Below, piece by piece: positions 25,183 through 34,720 of a stretch of DNA of 64,000 nt. This DNA is from Riemerella columbina. Lineage in GTDB: Bacteria; Bacteroidota; Bacteroidia; Flavobacteriales; Weeksellaceae. Position 1 is the stretch's first letter. The number at the start of each line of letters is the position of its first letter. The notes under the pieces are model-generated. The model worked only from the letters and a program-made list of their open reading frames with translations, was not told where the DNA came from and did not search any database. Location: NCBI RefSeq assembly GCF_030517065.1, contig NZ_CP103950.1, forward strand, positions 1,550,001-1,614,000, written 5' to 3'. A program made the translations under genes and the position numbers.

Positions 25183-25454
25183 AATTTTTGTATTGAAAGT
25201 TGCAAAAATACGGAATTTTTAAGATTTAAAGAAAACATAGCCTATTTTAAATCAACCTTTTGGCATGGAAGGGGAAACGCAATGGCATAGATCAGTGTTT
25301 GGGGATTGTAAAAAATGATAACGACGATGATAAAAAATTGAGTTTTTATCAAGTTGAGCCTAAATAATTGACTATAATTATAATGTGGAATAAAAATTCC
25401 CTCTCCTCAATTTGTAGATTTTACAACTTCAATAGAAATATATACAGTTTAAAA

Positions 25455-25781
25455 TCAATAACTTACTATTTTCAACCCAATAATAGATGCCACCAAGGTA
25501 CTGAGGAAAAACAACCTTAAAAATGAAGCGGGTTCCTTAAACACAAAAACACCAACAAGCACCGAGCCAACTGCGCCAATCCCCGTCCAGACCGCATACG
25601 CCGTACCAATAGGCAAATGTTGCGAGGCTTTGATGAGTAAGCCCATACTCAAGCTCACCGAAATCAAAAAACCGAGGTACCAAAGGTACATTTCTGCTCC
25701 GCTACTCGCCTTTGCTTTACCGATGCAAAAGGTAAAGGCAACCTCAAACAATCCTCCAATAATGAGCCACAGCCAATTCAT
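25455..25781 (-). CDS. SMR-family transporter, SugE/Gdx-like
   Basis: A 108-residue protein with four hydrophobic helices, the size of small multidrug resistance proteins. The conserved membrane Glu of the family is in LIIGGLFEVAF near residue 13. HLPIGTAYAVWTGIGAVG near 55-72 matches the SugE/Gdx subgroup (guanidinium exporters) better than the EmrE drug subgroup. It would act as an antiparallel dimer exchanging protons for small cations. The usual Gdx-like Trp-Leu-Lys segment after the first helix is replaced here, so the substrate is uncertain. No guanidine riboswitch was recognised upstream. It stands alone, with about 270 bases of gene-free DNA on its 3' side. Confidence 0.85.
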   Translation of the reverse strand: MNWLWLIIGGLFEVAFTFCIGKAKASSGAEMYLWYLGFLISVSLSMGLLIKASQHLPIGTAYAVWTGIGAVGSVLVGVFVFKEPASFLRLFFLSTLVASIIGLKIVSY

Positions 25782-25955
25782 ATTTTTTTAGCAAGTATAA
25801 GGAAAATAAACGAGAAAATAGCGTTCGTAAAACGGCAAAATCTTCCCTCTTATAAAACAAAATTAAAATAATCACAATTTAAACACATTATTATTCAAAA
25901 TACCATAATTCTAATTTTAAAACAAATACAACCGATTCTTTTCATATTTTTTCAG

Positions 25956-25963
25956 TAATTTTG
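25956..25963 (+). promoter_or_regulatory. -7 box very close to the folP start
   Basis: TAATTTTG matches TAnnTTTG and ends six bases before the ATG at 25970, so the transcript would begin at or next to the start codon. No clear TTG is seen at the -33 position. This suggests a leaderless message. Confidence 0.5.
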
Positions 25964-25969
25964 TTCGCT

Positions 25970-26794
25970 ATGAAACAGCATTATATCAATTGCAATGGGA
26001 GGTTAGTGGATTTATCCACGCCTAAAATTATGGGAATTCTGAACATCACACCAGATTCTTTTTCTGATGGAGGTCAATTTAATTCCCAAAAAAAAGCCCT
26101 GCAACATACCGAACAAATGCTCAAAGAAGGGGCTACTTTTATTGATATTGGCGCTCAATCTACGCGCCCCAACGCTCAATTTCTCTCGGCGGAAGAGGAG
26201 ATAAAGCGCCTCGGCAACCTCATTTCTTTAATCAAAAAAAACTTCCCCGAAGCCCTGATTTCCTTGGACACTTTCTATGCAGAGGTGGTGCGATTTGGGC
26301 ATCAAGAAGGCATAGACCTCGTGAATGATGTTTCTGGTGGTACCTTTGACCAACCGATGCTGAGCGCCGTTGCCCACTCTGGATTGCCTTATATTCTGAT
26401 GCACAGCAATGCCACTTATCAAAATATGCATCAAAAAATACAATACGACGACATCATCACGCATCTTAACTTTTATTTCTCTGAAACCACAGCTTACCTT
26501 AAAACCTTAGGGATTAAAGATCTGATTTTAGACCCTGGTTTCGGATTTGGTAAAACCATTGAAAATCAAATGCAAATGGTGGAAGAAGTCGGTTATATTG
26601 GTTTTGGAGAATTTCCAATTTTAGTGGGGATTTCTAAAAAATCTTTCATTTATCAACCTTTAGGAAAATCCCCGCACTACATCAATGCTGAAATGCAAGC
26701 ACTACATCTCAAAATGCTACAGCAAGGCGTTTCCATCCTCCGCGTTCACGATGTGGCAGAAGCTCAAAACACTATACAGATGTTTAATTCTTAG
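25970..26794 (+). CDS. folP: Dihydropteroate synthase
   Basis: A 274-residue TIM-barrel enzyme that condenses 6-hydroxymethyl-dihydropterin pyrophosphate with p-aminobenzoate in folate synthesis. It is the sulfonamide target. The signature MGILNITPDSFSDGG lies near residues 21-35, followed by DIGAQSTRP, ISLDTFYAEV, NDVSGG, LDPGFGFGKT and VGISKKSFI. The start is taken at the ATG; an in-frame TTG nine bases upstream lies within or next to the -7 box. Its 3' end overlaps the convergent 77-residue gene by 11 bases. Confidence 0.96.
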   Translation: MKQHYINCNGRLVDLSTPKIMGILNITPDSFSDGGQFNSQKKALQHTEQMLKEGATFIDIGAQSTRPNAQFLSAEEEIKRLGNLISLIKKNFPEALISLDTFYAEVVRFGHQEGIDLVNDVSGGTFDQPMLSAVAHSGLPYILMHSNATYQNMHQKIQYDDIITHLNFYFSETTAYLKTLGIKDLILDPGFGFGKTIENQMQMVEEVGYIGFGEFPILVGISKKSFIYQPLGKSPHYINAEMQALHLKMLQQGVSILRVHDVAEAQNTIQMFNS

Positions 26795-27017
26795 CCAGTT
26801 TTTCGGCGTATTCTTTAGAAAATAAGGTTTTATCTTGTTGCAGAGCTTCCAAAGTAGTGGGAAGTGTATATGAGAACAACACCTCTTTCTGTTCCGATAG
26901 AAACACCAATTGCTTAGGCTCTCCATCAATCATTTGTGCAAAAATATCCCACATAGAAGCATCTTTTAGCTTAAGAAATTCAAAAAAATCTTGGGCTTTA
27001 ATTTCTACTGTTTTCAT
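26784..27017 (-). CDS. Small conserved-looking protein, 77 aa, unknown function
   Basis: An acidic/aromatic soluble protein of 77 residues (starting MKTVEIKAQDFFEFLKLKD) with no signal peptide or membrane helix and no family recognised. It lies eight bases after the stop of the DUF5686-like gene on the same strand, which supports co-translation. Its 3' end overlaps the convergent folP by 11 bases. The predicted mix of helices and strands suggests a small folded domain rather than a chance frame. Confidence 0.6.
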   Translation of the reverse strand: MKTVEIKAQDFFEFLKLKDASMWDIFAQMIDGEPKQLVFLSEQKEVLFSYTLPTTLEALQQDKTLFSKEYAEKLAKN

Positions 27018-27025
27018 ATTTCGTA

Positions 27026-29236
27026 TTAAAATCCTAATAATTTTAGTTTTAATTGAATTGCAAAATTGTCTTTAAACTGAGGGCTGTGGTAATAACCTAC
27101 ACGGTAGAAAAACCCAAGATTAAAGCTGGTGGACAGAAAATTATTCCACTCTATCCCTGTTTCTTGGTAGAGATGATTCAGCGGCTCAAAATTAAACTGG
27201 TGATATTCAGGGTGTTTCATCCCTCCAATTGCGGCTTTATAAACCACATCAAAATTAGAAATATTCCTGCCAAAACTCTTGAAGTTCCAAGGAATTCGGT
27301 GGGTGATATAAGTCCCAACAAAGCGGTCAGCATAATATTTTCGGGCATCCATCGTGGCAAAACCTAAATAGGAAGTCAAGTTAAAATTCGTTCCTCCCTT
27401 GGCGGCATTAAGCCCTGCGATTTCAAAATTATGCCAAATTGGCACATCTCCTAACACAAAACCACCATAAACCCGAGCTCCCGTACCGCCCAATTGCGTC
27501 TTAAAATAACGCGAATAAAGCGCATCTATTCGGCTATAATGAAAAGGATTAAGCCCTTGTTCATAATTAAAATATAACGCGGAATGCCCTGTATCATAGG
27601 TAAACTTGCCGCTTGGCGTCATCAGACTTTTTTCAAATGGCGCATATTTTAGGCTGAACATCACGCTACCGGCATCAAAAGTATCGCCTTGATCTTTGTA
27701 TTGGTAACCAAACAGCGCTTTCTCATTCTGATATCTCCAACGCAGGCGTGCTGTGATCGCACTGCCAAAATCCGTTTCGTAACTGAGACTTCCTCCTTTG
27801 AAACGCCAGAAACGGTCGTTATTCAGGTCCACTCCGCCGTTCATCAGCTGCATTCTAAAATTCCAAAAATTCTCATTGAAACGCCCTGCAGATTGGACAT
27901 CATTATAATATTCTACCCTAAAAAAGCTATTTTTTTGGAGGGTGGTTTTCACATCTACCCCTACTCCATATTTAAACGCTTTATCCTTGAAACCATACGC
28001 CACATAGACATCTGGCGAGATATAAGGGTTAAATTTTTCATTGAGTTTTGCCGCTACACCTATGCGGGTGCCTTCGTAGCTGTTGTATTTTAAAATTTCG
28101 CCTGCCAAAAAGTCCACTTTTCCCCAGCGGATTTTCCCACTGAGTAGCGTGGATAAAAAGCCCAATTTCTGGTCTACCTTATATTTTTGACCAATGCTAT
28201 CCACTTTTTCATAAGCCAAAACATCTCGTTCAGAAAGGTTTTCCTTTCTAAATTCCGCTATTTTTGAGCCATCAGCATTCTCTACCGACATTGTGTAACC
28301 TTTAAACACACTCGCTTCCTCATTATCCATAGGCACTTGATAATCAAAGTAATAATAATTAACCCACAGATAATTTCCGAATTTTTGTTTTTTACAATCT
28401 TCATCTTTAAATGAAAAAGAACCGATCTTAAATTTGCCTTTTTCCTGTTCTATAAACCATTTTCCAGACTGCAATCTCCAAGTTTTTTTGATATACTCTT
28501 GCCCCTTAGTCTGCCGATTTCCTGCTATCTCTTTGATGCCGTAAGTGGCTTGGTCGATGTAAATATAACCGTTGTATTTTTTAGACTTCAGTGTTTGTTT
28601 AGTTCCTGCAAATCTAAAGCGGATCACATAGGTTTTTCTGCCCTCTATCATCAAGCTATCAGCCAAGAAAAAGCGGTATAGCGCTCTATTTTTTTGGGCA
28701 ACCTCTTCGGGCTCTTCATTTTTGTCATACTCCATTAAAGCCAATATTTCATAAGGAACTTGCTTAATTCCTGACATTTTTTGGTCTAAAACCTTAATTT
28801 TATCGCCATATTTTTGAGAATAAAGAAACTCCTGTGCACGCTCCCAAATGAATAATTTGCTTTGGGCGGCTATTTTGTAAATACTTTCTTTATCAAATTT
28901 GATGAGTTTTTTCTTTGTTTCCGAGTCTTTTTTCGGTAATAATGCCAACGAATCTGCTCTATGTTTGATGAAATCTTGGTAAGTTTTTAGGCTGTCTTCA
29001 TCAAAATCTATAGATATTTTTTCGTAAGACTTAAAGGCGTAAGAAGGCAACTGGCGAGGGCTATTGTCTTGAAAGCGCGCATTGACCTCGTCTAAAATTT
29101 TCAAGGCTTTGGGGTCGCTGCGGTCTAATACCACCACCGTTTCTATATCCTTCGTTTTGGTGTCTTTAATCGGTTGATTTTGAGCTTGTAACCACCAACC
29201 CCAGCCGACTAATATCAAAGATAAAAAAAATCTCAT
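27026..29236 (-). CDS. DUF5686-like outer membrane protein
   Basis: A 736-residue exported protein. The signal peptide is MRFFLSLILVGWGWWLQAQ. The N-terminal half is a charged periplasmic region (about 30-380) with the pattern of the Bacteroidetes DUF5686 family (YIYIDQATYGIKEIAGN). The C-terminal half alternates aromatic strands, as in surface-antigen-type beta barrels (YFNYEQGLNPFHYSR, then the final residues LKLKLLGF). The carboxypeptidase-like domain often found at the front of DUF5686 proteins is not obvious. Function is unknown; an outer membrane assembly or transport role is plausible. It leads a two-gene unit with the 77-residue gene. Confidence 0.75.
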   Translation of the reverse strand: MRFFLSLILVGWGWWLQAQNQPIKDTKTKDIETVVVLDRSDPKALKILDEVNARFQDNSPRQLPSYAFKSYEKISIDFDEDSLKTYQDFIKHRADSLALLPKKDSETKKKLIKFDKESIYKIAAQSKLFIWERAQEFLYSQKYGDKIKVLDQKMSGIKQVPYEILALMEYDKNEEPEEVAQKNRALYRFFLADSLMIEGRKTYVIRFRFAGTKQTLKSKKYNGYIYIDQATYGIKEIAGNRQTKGQEYIKKTWRLQSGKWFIEQEKGKFKIGSFSFKDEDCKKQKFGNYLWVNYYYFDYQVPMDNEEASVFKGYTMSVENADGSKIAEFRKENLSERDVLAYEKVDSIGQKYKVDQKLGFLSTLLSGKIRWGKVDFLAGEILKYNSYEGTRIGVAAKLNEKFNPYISPDVYVAYGFKDKAFKYGVGVDVKTTLQKNSFFRVEYYNDVQSAGRFNENFWNFRMQLMNGGVDLNNDRFWRFKGGSLSYETDFGSAITARLRWRYQNEKALFGYQYKDQGDTFDAGSVMFSLKYAPFEKSLMTPSGKFTYDTGHSALYFNYEQGLNPFHYSRIDALYSRYFKTQLGGTGARVYGGFVLGDVPIWHNFEIAGLNAAKGGTNFNLTSYLGFATMDARKYYADRFVGTYITHRIPWNFKSFGRNISNFDVVYKAAIGGMKHPEYHQFNFEPLNHLYQETGIEWNNFLSTSFNLGFFYRVGYYHSPQFKDNFAIQLKLKLLGF

Positions 29237-29250
29237 CTGGTCTTTAATTA

Positions 29251-29292
29251 AAAAAAATTAAGGCAGAATAAGCCGTAACTCATTCTGCCTTA
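29251..29292 (-). terminator. Terminator after glnS
   Basis: Minus strand: TAAGGCAGAAT, an 18-base loop, ATTCTGCCTTA, then a run of eight T. Confidence 0.85.
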
Positions 29293-29306
29293 GCTCTATA
29301 GATTAT

Positions 29307-30977
29307 TTATTCTGGTTTATAAGAATCTTTAAGAGTTAGCGTTCTGTTGAATACCATTTTCTCCTCGGTAGAATCTTGGTCTTTGGTAAAATAGCCGATG
29401 CGCTGAAACTGCAAAGGCTCACCCACCTGCACATCCTTTAACGAAGGTTCTGCAAAGCCTTGCACCACTTTTAAGGAATCTGGGTTGATGAGTTCCATAA
29501 AATCTCTATCCTTTTCGGCATCTGGCTGTGGCTCTGTAAATAAGCGGTCATAAATGCGAACTTCTATCGGTTCTGCGTGTTTTGCGGATACCCAGTGCAA
29601 AGTACCCTTCACTTTTCTTAAACTCTCTTCGGTGCCACTTCCAGATTTTGATTTTGGATCATAGGTGGCATAGATGGTGGTAATTTCTCCGTTTTCATCT
29701 TTCTCTACGCGCTCAGCTTTAATGATGTAAGCCGATTTTAATCTGACCTCGCCACCTAATTTTAAACGGAAAAACTTGCGGTTGGCTTCTTCCTTAAAGT
29801 CCTCTCTCTCAATGTAAAGTTCTTTAGAAAACGGGATTTTCCGTGTGCCAGCGTTTTCATCTTCGGGGTTATTTTCGGTTTCTAACCACTCTTCCTCTTG
29901 GTCAGGATAGTTCTCTATCACCAATTTAACAGGGTCTACCACCGCCATTACCCGCTTAGCGATTTTGTTCAAATCCTCTCTCACAAAGAATTCTAAAAGC
30001 TGAATATCAATTAAATTTTCCCTTTTGGAAACCCCTACTCTATCAATAAAATTACGAATGGCATTCGCGGTATACCCCAAACGGCGCAGCCCTGAAACGG
30101 TAGGCATCCTCGGATCGTCCCAGCCTGTCACCACATTTTCCGCCACTAAACGCTGCAGTTTTCGCTTAGAAGTGATCATATAAGATACATTCATTCTGGC
30201 GAATTCCCTTTGTTTTGGCGCTACTTTGCCTTCATCATAAACATTGGAAAGGTACCATTCATAAAGTGGGCGGTGGTTCTCAAACTCCAACGAACACAGC
30301 GAGTGCGATACTTGTTCTAAATAGTCACTTTCGCCATGCGCCCAGTCGTACATTGGATAGATTTTCCAAGCCTCGCCCGTTCTGTGGTGCGGTCTTTTCA
30401 AGATGCGGTACATCACAGGGTCACGCATATTCATATTAGGCGAAGCCATATCAATTTTAGCCCTCAAACTCATACTGCCTTCTGGAAATTCGCCGTTTTT
30501 CATTCGTTCAAAAAGCTCTAAAGACTCTTCAATAGGGCGGTTGCGGTATGGTGACTCCACGCCTTCTTCAAACGGAGTTTTTCTTTGTGCCGTAATCTCC
30601 TCTGATGATTGCTCATCTACATAAGCTTTTCCTTGTTTAATCATCTCTACAGCCCACTCATAAAGTTGCTGAAAATAATCCGATGCATACACTTCTTGAT
30701 CCCACTCAAAGCCGAGCCACTCTATATCTCTGCGGATGGCATCTACAAACTCTTGCTCTTCTTTTTCTGGGTTGGTGTCATCAAATCTAAGATTAACAGG
30801 GGCGTTGTATTTTTTACCCAACCCAAAGTTGATGCAAATGGCTTTGGTGTGCCCAATATGCAAATATCCGTTGGGTTCTGGCGGAAAACGAAATCTCAAA
30901 TTTTCCTTAGGCATTCCATTTTCTAAATCTTTTTCTATAATTTGCTCAATAAAATTGAGAGATTTTTTTTCTTCCAT
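29307..30977 (-). CDS. glnS: Glutaminyl-tRNA synthetase
   Basis: A 556-residue class I synthetase, close to the 554 residues of the E. coli enzyme. The HIGH-type motif is PEPNGYLHIGHTKAI near residues 31-45, and the KMSKS-type loop appears as SKRKL near 265. The C-terminal beta-barrel anticodon domain is complete. Start chosen at ATG giving MEEKKSLNFIEQII; the frame stays open 60 bases further upstream but that extension lacks family features. Presence of GlnRS means glutamine tRNA is charged directly rather than only by transamidation. Confidence 0.97.
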   Translation of the reverse strand: MEEKKSLNFIEQIIEKDLENGMPKENLRFRFPPEPNGYLHIGHTKAICINFGLGKKYNAPVNLRFDDTNPEKEEQEFVDAIRRDIEWLGFEWDQEVYASDYFQQLYEWAVEMIKQGKAYVDEQSSEEITAQRKTPFEEGVESPYRNRPIEESLELFERMKNGEFPEGSMSLRAKIDMASPNMNMRDPVMYRILKRPHHRTGEAWKIYPMYDWAHGESDYLEQVSHSLCSLEFENHRPLYEWYLSNVYDEGKVAPKQREFARMNVSYMITSKRKLQRLVAENVVTGWDDPRMPTVSGLRRLGYTANAIRNFIDRVGVSKRENLIDIQLLEFFVREDLNKIAKRVMAVVDPVKLVIENYPDQEEEWLETENNPEDENAGTRKIPFSKELYIEREDFKEEANRKFFRLKLGGEVRLKSAYIIKAERVEKDENGEITTIYATYDPKSKSGSGTEESLRKVKGTLHWVSAKHAEPIEVRIYDRLFTEPQPDAEKDRDFMELINPDSLKVVQGFAEPSLKDVQVGEPLQFQRIGYFTKDQDSTEEKMVFNRTLTLKDSYKPE

Positions 30978-31125
30978 AGCTTCTATAAAGTTCTTAGTCT
31001 GCAAATTTATGATTTTTTTTTGAGTATCAACAGACAAACTTCTGCCTCAATTTAAAATTTTGGCACGGACTTTGCTTATAAGAATCTTGTACTTAATAAA
31101 TAGTTTTTTCAGAACACAAATGTTG

Positions 31126-31170
31126 AAAAAAGGCTGCTTTTACCCTTCGTAGAAACAGCCTTTGTTTTTT
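31126..31170 (-). terminator. Terminator after menC
   Basis: Minus strand: AAAGGCTG and CAGCCTTT arms around an internal loop, then a T run. It lies about 40 bases after the menC stop. Confidence 0.75.
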
Positions 31171-31206
31171 ATGTGTCAACCAATTACATCTTTATATATC
31201 AACTAC

Positions 31207-32211
31207 TTATACCAAAAACCGAAGTTGATTTTTTTCTAAAAATAACGGAGTTTCCAAATTATTGGTAAATAGTTCGCCTGTGCCTAAACCTTGTGGCATT
31301 GGGTTGTTCTTGGTATAGGTGTACTGCGCAATGGCATTGAGCCCAATATTGCTCTCCAAAGCGGAGGTAATCCACCAGCCTATACCCAACGATTCTGCGA
31401 GCATTATCCATTCATCTGAGCCAGAGAAACCGCCCACCAAAGATGGTTTTAAAATAATATATTGCGGCTGAATGAATTCCAACAACTCCCTTTTTTCATC
31501 AAGGTTTACTACGCCAATCAACTCCTCATCTAAAGCAATGGGCGTGGGCGTACTGGCGCACAATTGTTGCATTTGCGCTTTGTTTCCCGCCTTGATGGGT
31601 TGTTCTATAGAATGAATATCCAGTTGATACAAATCCTCCAAGACCTTTTGCGCTTCATCAAAATCAAATGCGCCGTTGGCATCTACCCTTAATTCCAATT
31701 GTTCCTTTGGAAATAGGCGCCGCAACTGGGCTAAGATGTTTCGCTCCACTTTCCAATCCACTCCAATTTTCAATTTGATACAATCAAAACCTTGGGCGAG
31801 CTTAGCCTCGATCTGCTGCTGCATCGATTCCTGAGAGCCCATCCAAATTAAGCCATTGATGGCAATTTGCCCTAAACCTTGCGTCAGCTCCGATGGAAAA
31901 TAAAGCGCACCACCATAGTCTAAATTCCGTAAGGCTTGCTCATAGCCTATCCAAATAGAGGGATAGCGCCGTAATTTTTCCTTTAAAAAATCAGTATCTT
32001 TATTGATATTTTCACAAAGCCACGCTAAGGTTTCCTCATAGTTGGGGACATCATCACAACTTAAACCACGGAATAAACCACACTCGCCAAGTCCTGTTTT
32101 TTCTCCGTTTTTTACCTCTAAAAAATAGGTCTCTTTGGTGGTTAAAACGCCACGCGAAGTACCGCTTGGCACCTTAAAATGAAGCGTATATTTTCGATAA
32201 GAAGCCTGCAT
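31207..32211 (-). CDS. menC: o-Succinylbenzoate synthase
   Basis: A 334-residue enolase-superfamily enzyme that dehydrates SHCHC to o-succinylbenzoate in menaquinone synthesis. The barrel residues are visible: the catalytic Lys in CIKLKIG near 152, metal Asp in LRVDANGAFD near 182, Glu in SIEQPI near 208, and the Asp/Glu pair in ALDEELIG near 232. The second catalytic Lys is in YIILKPSLVGGF near 260. Only one base separates it from fbp upstream, so the two are one operon. The menE partner lies at 53.9 kb, so the pathway genes are scattered. Confidence 0.9.
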   Translation of the reverse strand: MQASYRKYTLHFKVPSGTSRGVLTTKETYFLEVKNGEKTGLGECGLFRGLSCDDVPNYEETLAWLCENINKDTDFLKEKLRRYPSIWIGYEQALRNLDYGGALYFPSELTQGLGQIAINGLIWMGSQESMQQQIEAKLAQGFDCIKLKIGVDWKVERNILAQLRRLFPKEQLELRVDANGAFDFDEAQKVLEDLYQLDIHSIEQPIKAGNKAQMQQLCASTPTPIALDEELIGVVNLDEKRELLEFIQPQYIILKPSLVGGFSGSDEWIMLAESLGIGWWITSALESNIGLNAIAQYTYTKNNPMPQGLGTGELFTNNLETPLFLEKNQLRFLV

Positions 32212-32212
32212 T

Positions 32213-33223
32213 CTATTGATATTGCGCCATAAACTCTTCGGCTTTTTCTACCATTTCGGAACTTCCGCAGAAGAAAGGCACCCGCTGATGAAGCTCGGTA
32301 GGCTCTATTTCTAAAATACGCTGATAGCCGTTAGAAGCCTTGCCCCCAGCTTGCTCCGCAAGAAATGCCATAGGATTACACTCATAGAGTAACCTTAATT
32401 TACCATTAGGCGCGTGCGAATAAGATGGGTAAATATAAATGCCGCCTTTAATCATATTTCTATGAAAATCAGAGACTAACGAACCAATATATCGCGAAGT
32501 ATAAGGTCTATCGCCTTCTTCCATTTGGCAATATTTGAGGTAGTCCTTCACCCCTTGAGGAAATTTGATGTAATTCCCTTCGTTGATAGAGTAGATTTTT
32601 CCTTTTTTAGGGAAAGTCATATTAGGATGAGACAAATAATAAGTGCCCAAACTTGGGTCTAAGGTAAAGCCATTAACACCGTTCCCAGTGGTATAAACAA
32701 TCATTGTAGAAGAGCCATAAACCACATAGCCAGCCGCCGCTTGGTTAACGCCTTTTTGTAAAAAATCTTTGAGTTTCACCGGCGTTCCAGGCTCCGTTAC
32801 CCTTCTGTAAATAGAGAAAATAGTCCCCACAGAAACATTCACATCAATATTAGAAGAGCCGTCCAATGGGTCTATCAGCACCACATACTTGCTAAGGTGT
32901 CCATTTTCTCCGCATTTAATCTCAATAAAATCATCGCTTTCTTCTGAGGCGATCCCACAAACGACCTCTCTCTGAGACAGCGCATTGATGAAGATATCAT
33001 TGGCTAAAACATCTAATTTCTGTTGGTCTTCGCCTTGTATATTCGTGTTGCCTGCTTTACCGATAATATCGGCGATGCCCGCCTTGTTCACTTCTCTATT
33101 GACCACCTTAGAAGCCAACCGAATGGCGCTAAGCAACCGAGAAAACTCCCCTGTAGAATACTGAAAATCATCTTGTTTATCAATAATAAACTCGCCGAGT
33201 GTTTGTAATGCTTGTTCTGACAT
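32213..33223 (-). CDS. fbp: Fructose-1,6-bisphosphatase, class I
   Basis: A 336-residue enzyme of gluconeogenesis. The metal/active-site motif [22 protein letters not shown] near residues 117-138 is diagnostic. SEESDDF carries the upstream Glu ligands, and [19 protein letters not shown] near 280 is the C-terminal signature. The length equals the family norm (about 330). It is upstream gene of the menC unit. Confidence 0.97.
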   Translation of the reverse strand: MSEQALQTLGEFIIDKQDDFQYSTGEFSRLLSAIRLASKVVNREVNKAGIADIIGKAGNTNIQGEDQQKLDVLANDIFINALSQREVVCGIASEESDDFIEIKCGENGHLSKYVVLIDPLDGSSNIDVNVSVGTIFSIYRRVTEPGTPVKLKDFLQKGVNQAAAGYVVYGSSTMIVYTTGNGVNGFTLDPSLGTYYLSHPNMTFPKKGKIYSINEGNYIKFPQGVKDYLKYCQMEEGDRPYTSRYIGSLVSDFHRNMIKGGIYIYPSYSHAPNGKLRLLYECNPMAFLAEQAGGKASNGYQRILEIEPTELHQRVPFFCGSSEMVEKAEEFMAQYQ

Positions 33224-33352
33224 TTTTACATTTTATAGTTAATAGCGCAAATTTCGTAAAAAAGTTTGATATAATCCGCATTTTACCTTTGAGAATTTAA
33301 TCTCTGGCTGACTTTTATCAGCGGTGCGCATTGGGCATTCCAATAGATAAGA

Positions 33353-33383
33353 TTGATGATATCAAAAATAATCGTTAAATTTG
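33353..33383 (+). promoter_or_regulatory. Promoter of the DUF3822-rsmD operon
   Basis: TTG at 33353-33355, 20 bases, then TAAATTTG at 33376-33383. It matches the Bacteroidetes consensus and lies 20 bases before the ATG at 33404. Confidence 0.8.
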
Positions 33384-33403
33384 CCCCTAAATCTTTTGAT
33401 TTT

Positions 33404-34123
33404 ATGCAACAATTAGTTTTACTCTTTACCAAAGGCGGCTTGCAATACCAACTGATCCAAGGCAAAAAAGTGGTGGAAGATGTGGCTTTCTTTAATGAAG
33501 AAGAACAGTCTATTGATTTTTTAAAGGAAAAATTAGCCACTTGCCTCGCGGTGCCTCACCTTTCGGCGGTGCGTGTGATTTCTGCGCTCAACCACTTCAC
33601 GATGATGCCCGAAGGCTTCTCTCAGCACGAGTTGGCTTATGATCTAATCCGCTACAATGCCCCTGTAGATGAGGAAAACGAGGAGGTGATGCTCTCTCTC
33701 AATAAAAAATATAAAGTTCAGTTCTACTATACCCTACCCCGAGTTTTTTACCAAATGATTAAACAACAAGCACCAAAAGCATATTTTAATTTCTCGGGAG
33801 AAAAGTTTCTCAACACGCTACAAAACCACGGGAAGAAGGAAATCCACATCAACCTCTACCACCACCAGTGCGAGTTTTTTGCCCTGAACGGTAATCAAGT
33901 GGTGTTGTATAATAATTTAGATGTGAATTCCGAAGTGGATTTTCTTTATTTCATTATGTTCACGCTGAGCAAAATCGGCTTTGGGCTGGCGGAAACCCAC
34001 TTTTTTGTGTATGGTGAAACAACGGAAAATGACACCTTTATTTCGGAGCTTACCAAATTTGTGAAGCACCTGAAAATCGGCTTTGACAACCTGCATCAGA
34101 AAAATTTCATTATGGCGCTATAA
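33404..34123 (+). CDS. DUF3822-family protein
   Basis: A 239-residue cytoplasmic protein recognised as the Bacteroidetes DUF3822 family by its pattern and by its position before rsmD, which is a usual pairing in this phylum. The fold may be actin/ASKHA-like: there are two beta-rich halves (HINLYHHQCEFFALNGNQVVLYNN resembles an ATPase second half). Catalytic residues cannot be named. The frame is open 51 bases further upstream from a TTG, but that TTG is the -33 box of the promoter, so the ATG is the start. Confidence 0.82.
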   Translation: MQQLVLLFTKGGLQYQLIQGKKVVEDVAFFNEEEQSIDFLKEKLATCLAVPHLSAVRVISALNHFTMMPEGFSQHELAYDLIRYNAPVDEENEEVMLSLNKKYKVQFYYTLPRVFYQMIKQQAPKAYFNFSGEKFLNTLQNHGKKEIHINLYHHQCEFFALNGNQVVLYNNLDVNSEVDFLYFIMFTLSKIGFGLAETHFFVYGETTENDTFISELTKFVKHLKIGFDNLHQKNFIMAL

Positions 34124-34159
34124 ACGCTTTTTTCACTTTTTAAACCCACGCTTCAATTT

Positions 34160-34717
34160 ATGTACAGAATTATCTCGGGACAATGGAAATCCAAAAGAAT
34201 AGCCGCACCAAAACATTTTGAAGTCCGTCCTACAACGGATTTCGCAAAGGAGGCTTTGTTTAGTATTTTAGAACATCGGCTGGATTTGGGCTTTATTTCC
34301 GCATTGGATCTATTTGCGGGCATCGGTTCTATTTCTTTAGAATTGGCGTCACGGGGGTGCCAAGATATTACGGCAATAGAGTTTAATGCCAAACACGCGG
34401 GATTTATCAACAGTACCGCGCAAGATTTGGGCTTTGGGTTACAGCTGAATGTTCAAAAAAGCGATGTTTTTGAGTGGTTAAAAAAGCGCCGAAATCAAGA
34501 TAAATCTTACGACCTCATCTTCGCCGATCCTCCTTTTGATTTGCCTGAAAATAAATATCAAGAACTCCTTCAACTGGTGCTGGAACAACCTTTATTGAAG
34601 GACAACGGCATCTTGATTTTAGAACATCAGAGCAAAATGAAAATAGAGCATCCGCTATGCACTGAAACCCGAAAATACGGCAATGTGAGCTTTTCGTTCT
34701 TTCAACTTCAGCCTTAG
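34160..34717 (+). CDS. rsmD: 16S rRNA (guanine966-N2)-methyltransferase
   Basis: A 185-residue SAM-dependent Rossmann methyltransferase. The RsmD N-terminus is MYRIISGQWKSKRIAAP, with the RPTTDFAKEALFSIL helix. SAM motif I is ALDLFAGIGSISLELASRG near residues 49-67, and the catalytic DPPF (FADPPFDLP) is near 123. It modifies G966 of 16S rRNA in the small subunit. It is second gene after DUF3822 (36-base gap) and converges on murI with a three-base gap. Confidence 0.95.
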   Translation: MYRIISGQWKSKRIAAPKHFEVRPTTDFAKEALFSILEHRLDLGFISALDLFAGIGSISLELASRGCQDITAIEFNAKHAGFINSTAQDLGFGLQLNVQKSDVFEWLKKRRNQDKSYDLIFADPPFDLPENKYQELLQLVLEQPLLKDNGILILEHQSKMKIEHPLCTETRKYGNVSFSFFQLQP

Positions 34718-34720
34718 AGG

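Noticed and set aside
25782-25955. Guanidine riboswitch upstream of the SMR gene
   Set aside because: No conserved guanidine-riboswitch core could be recognised in the short leader.
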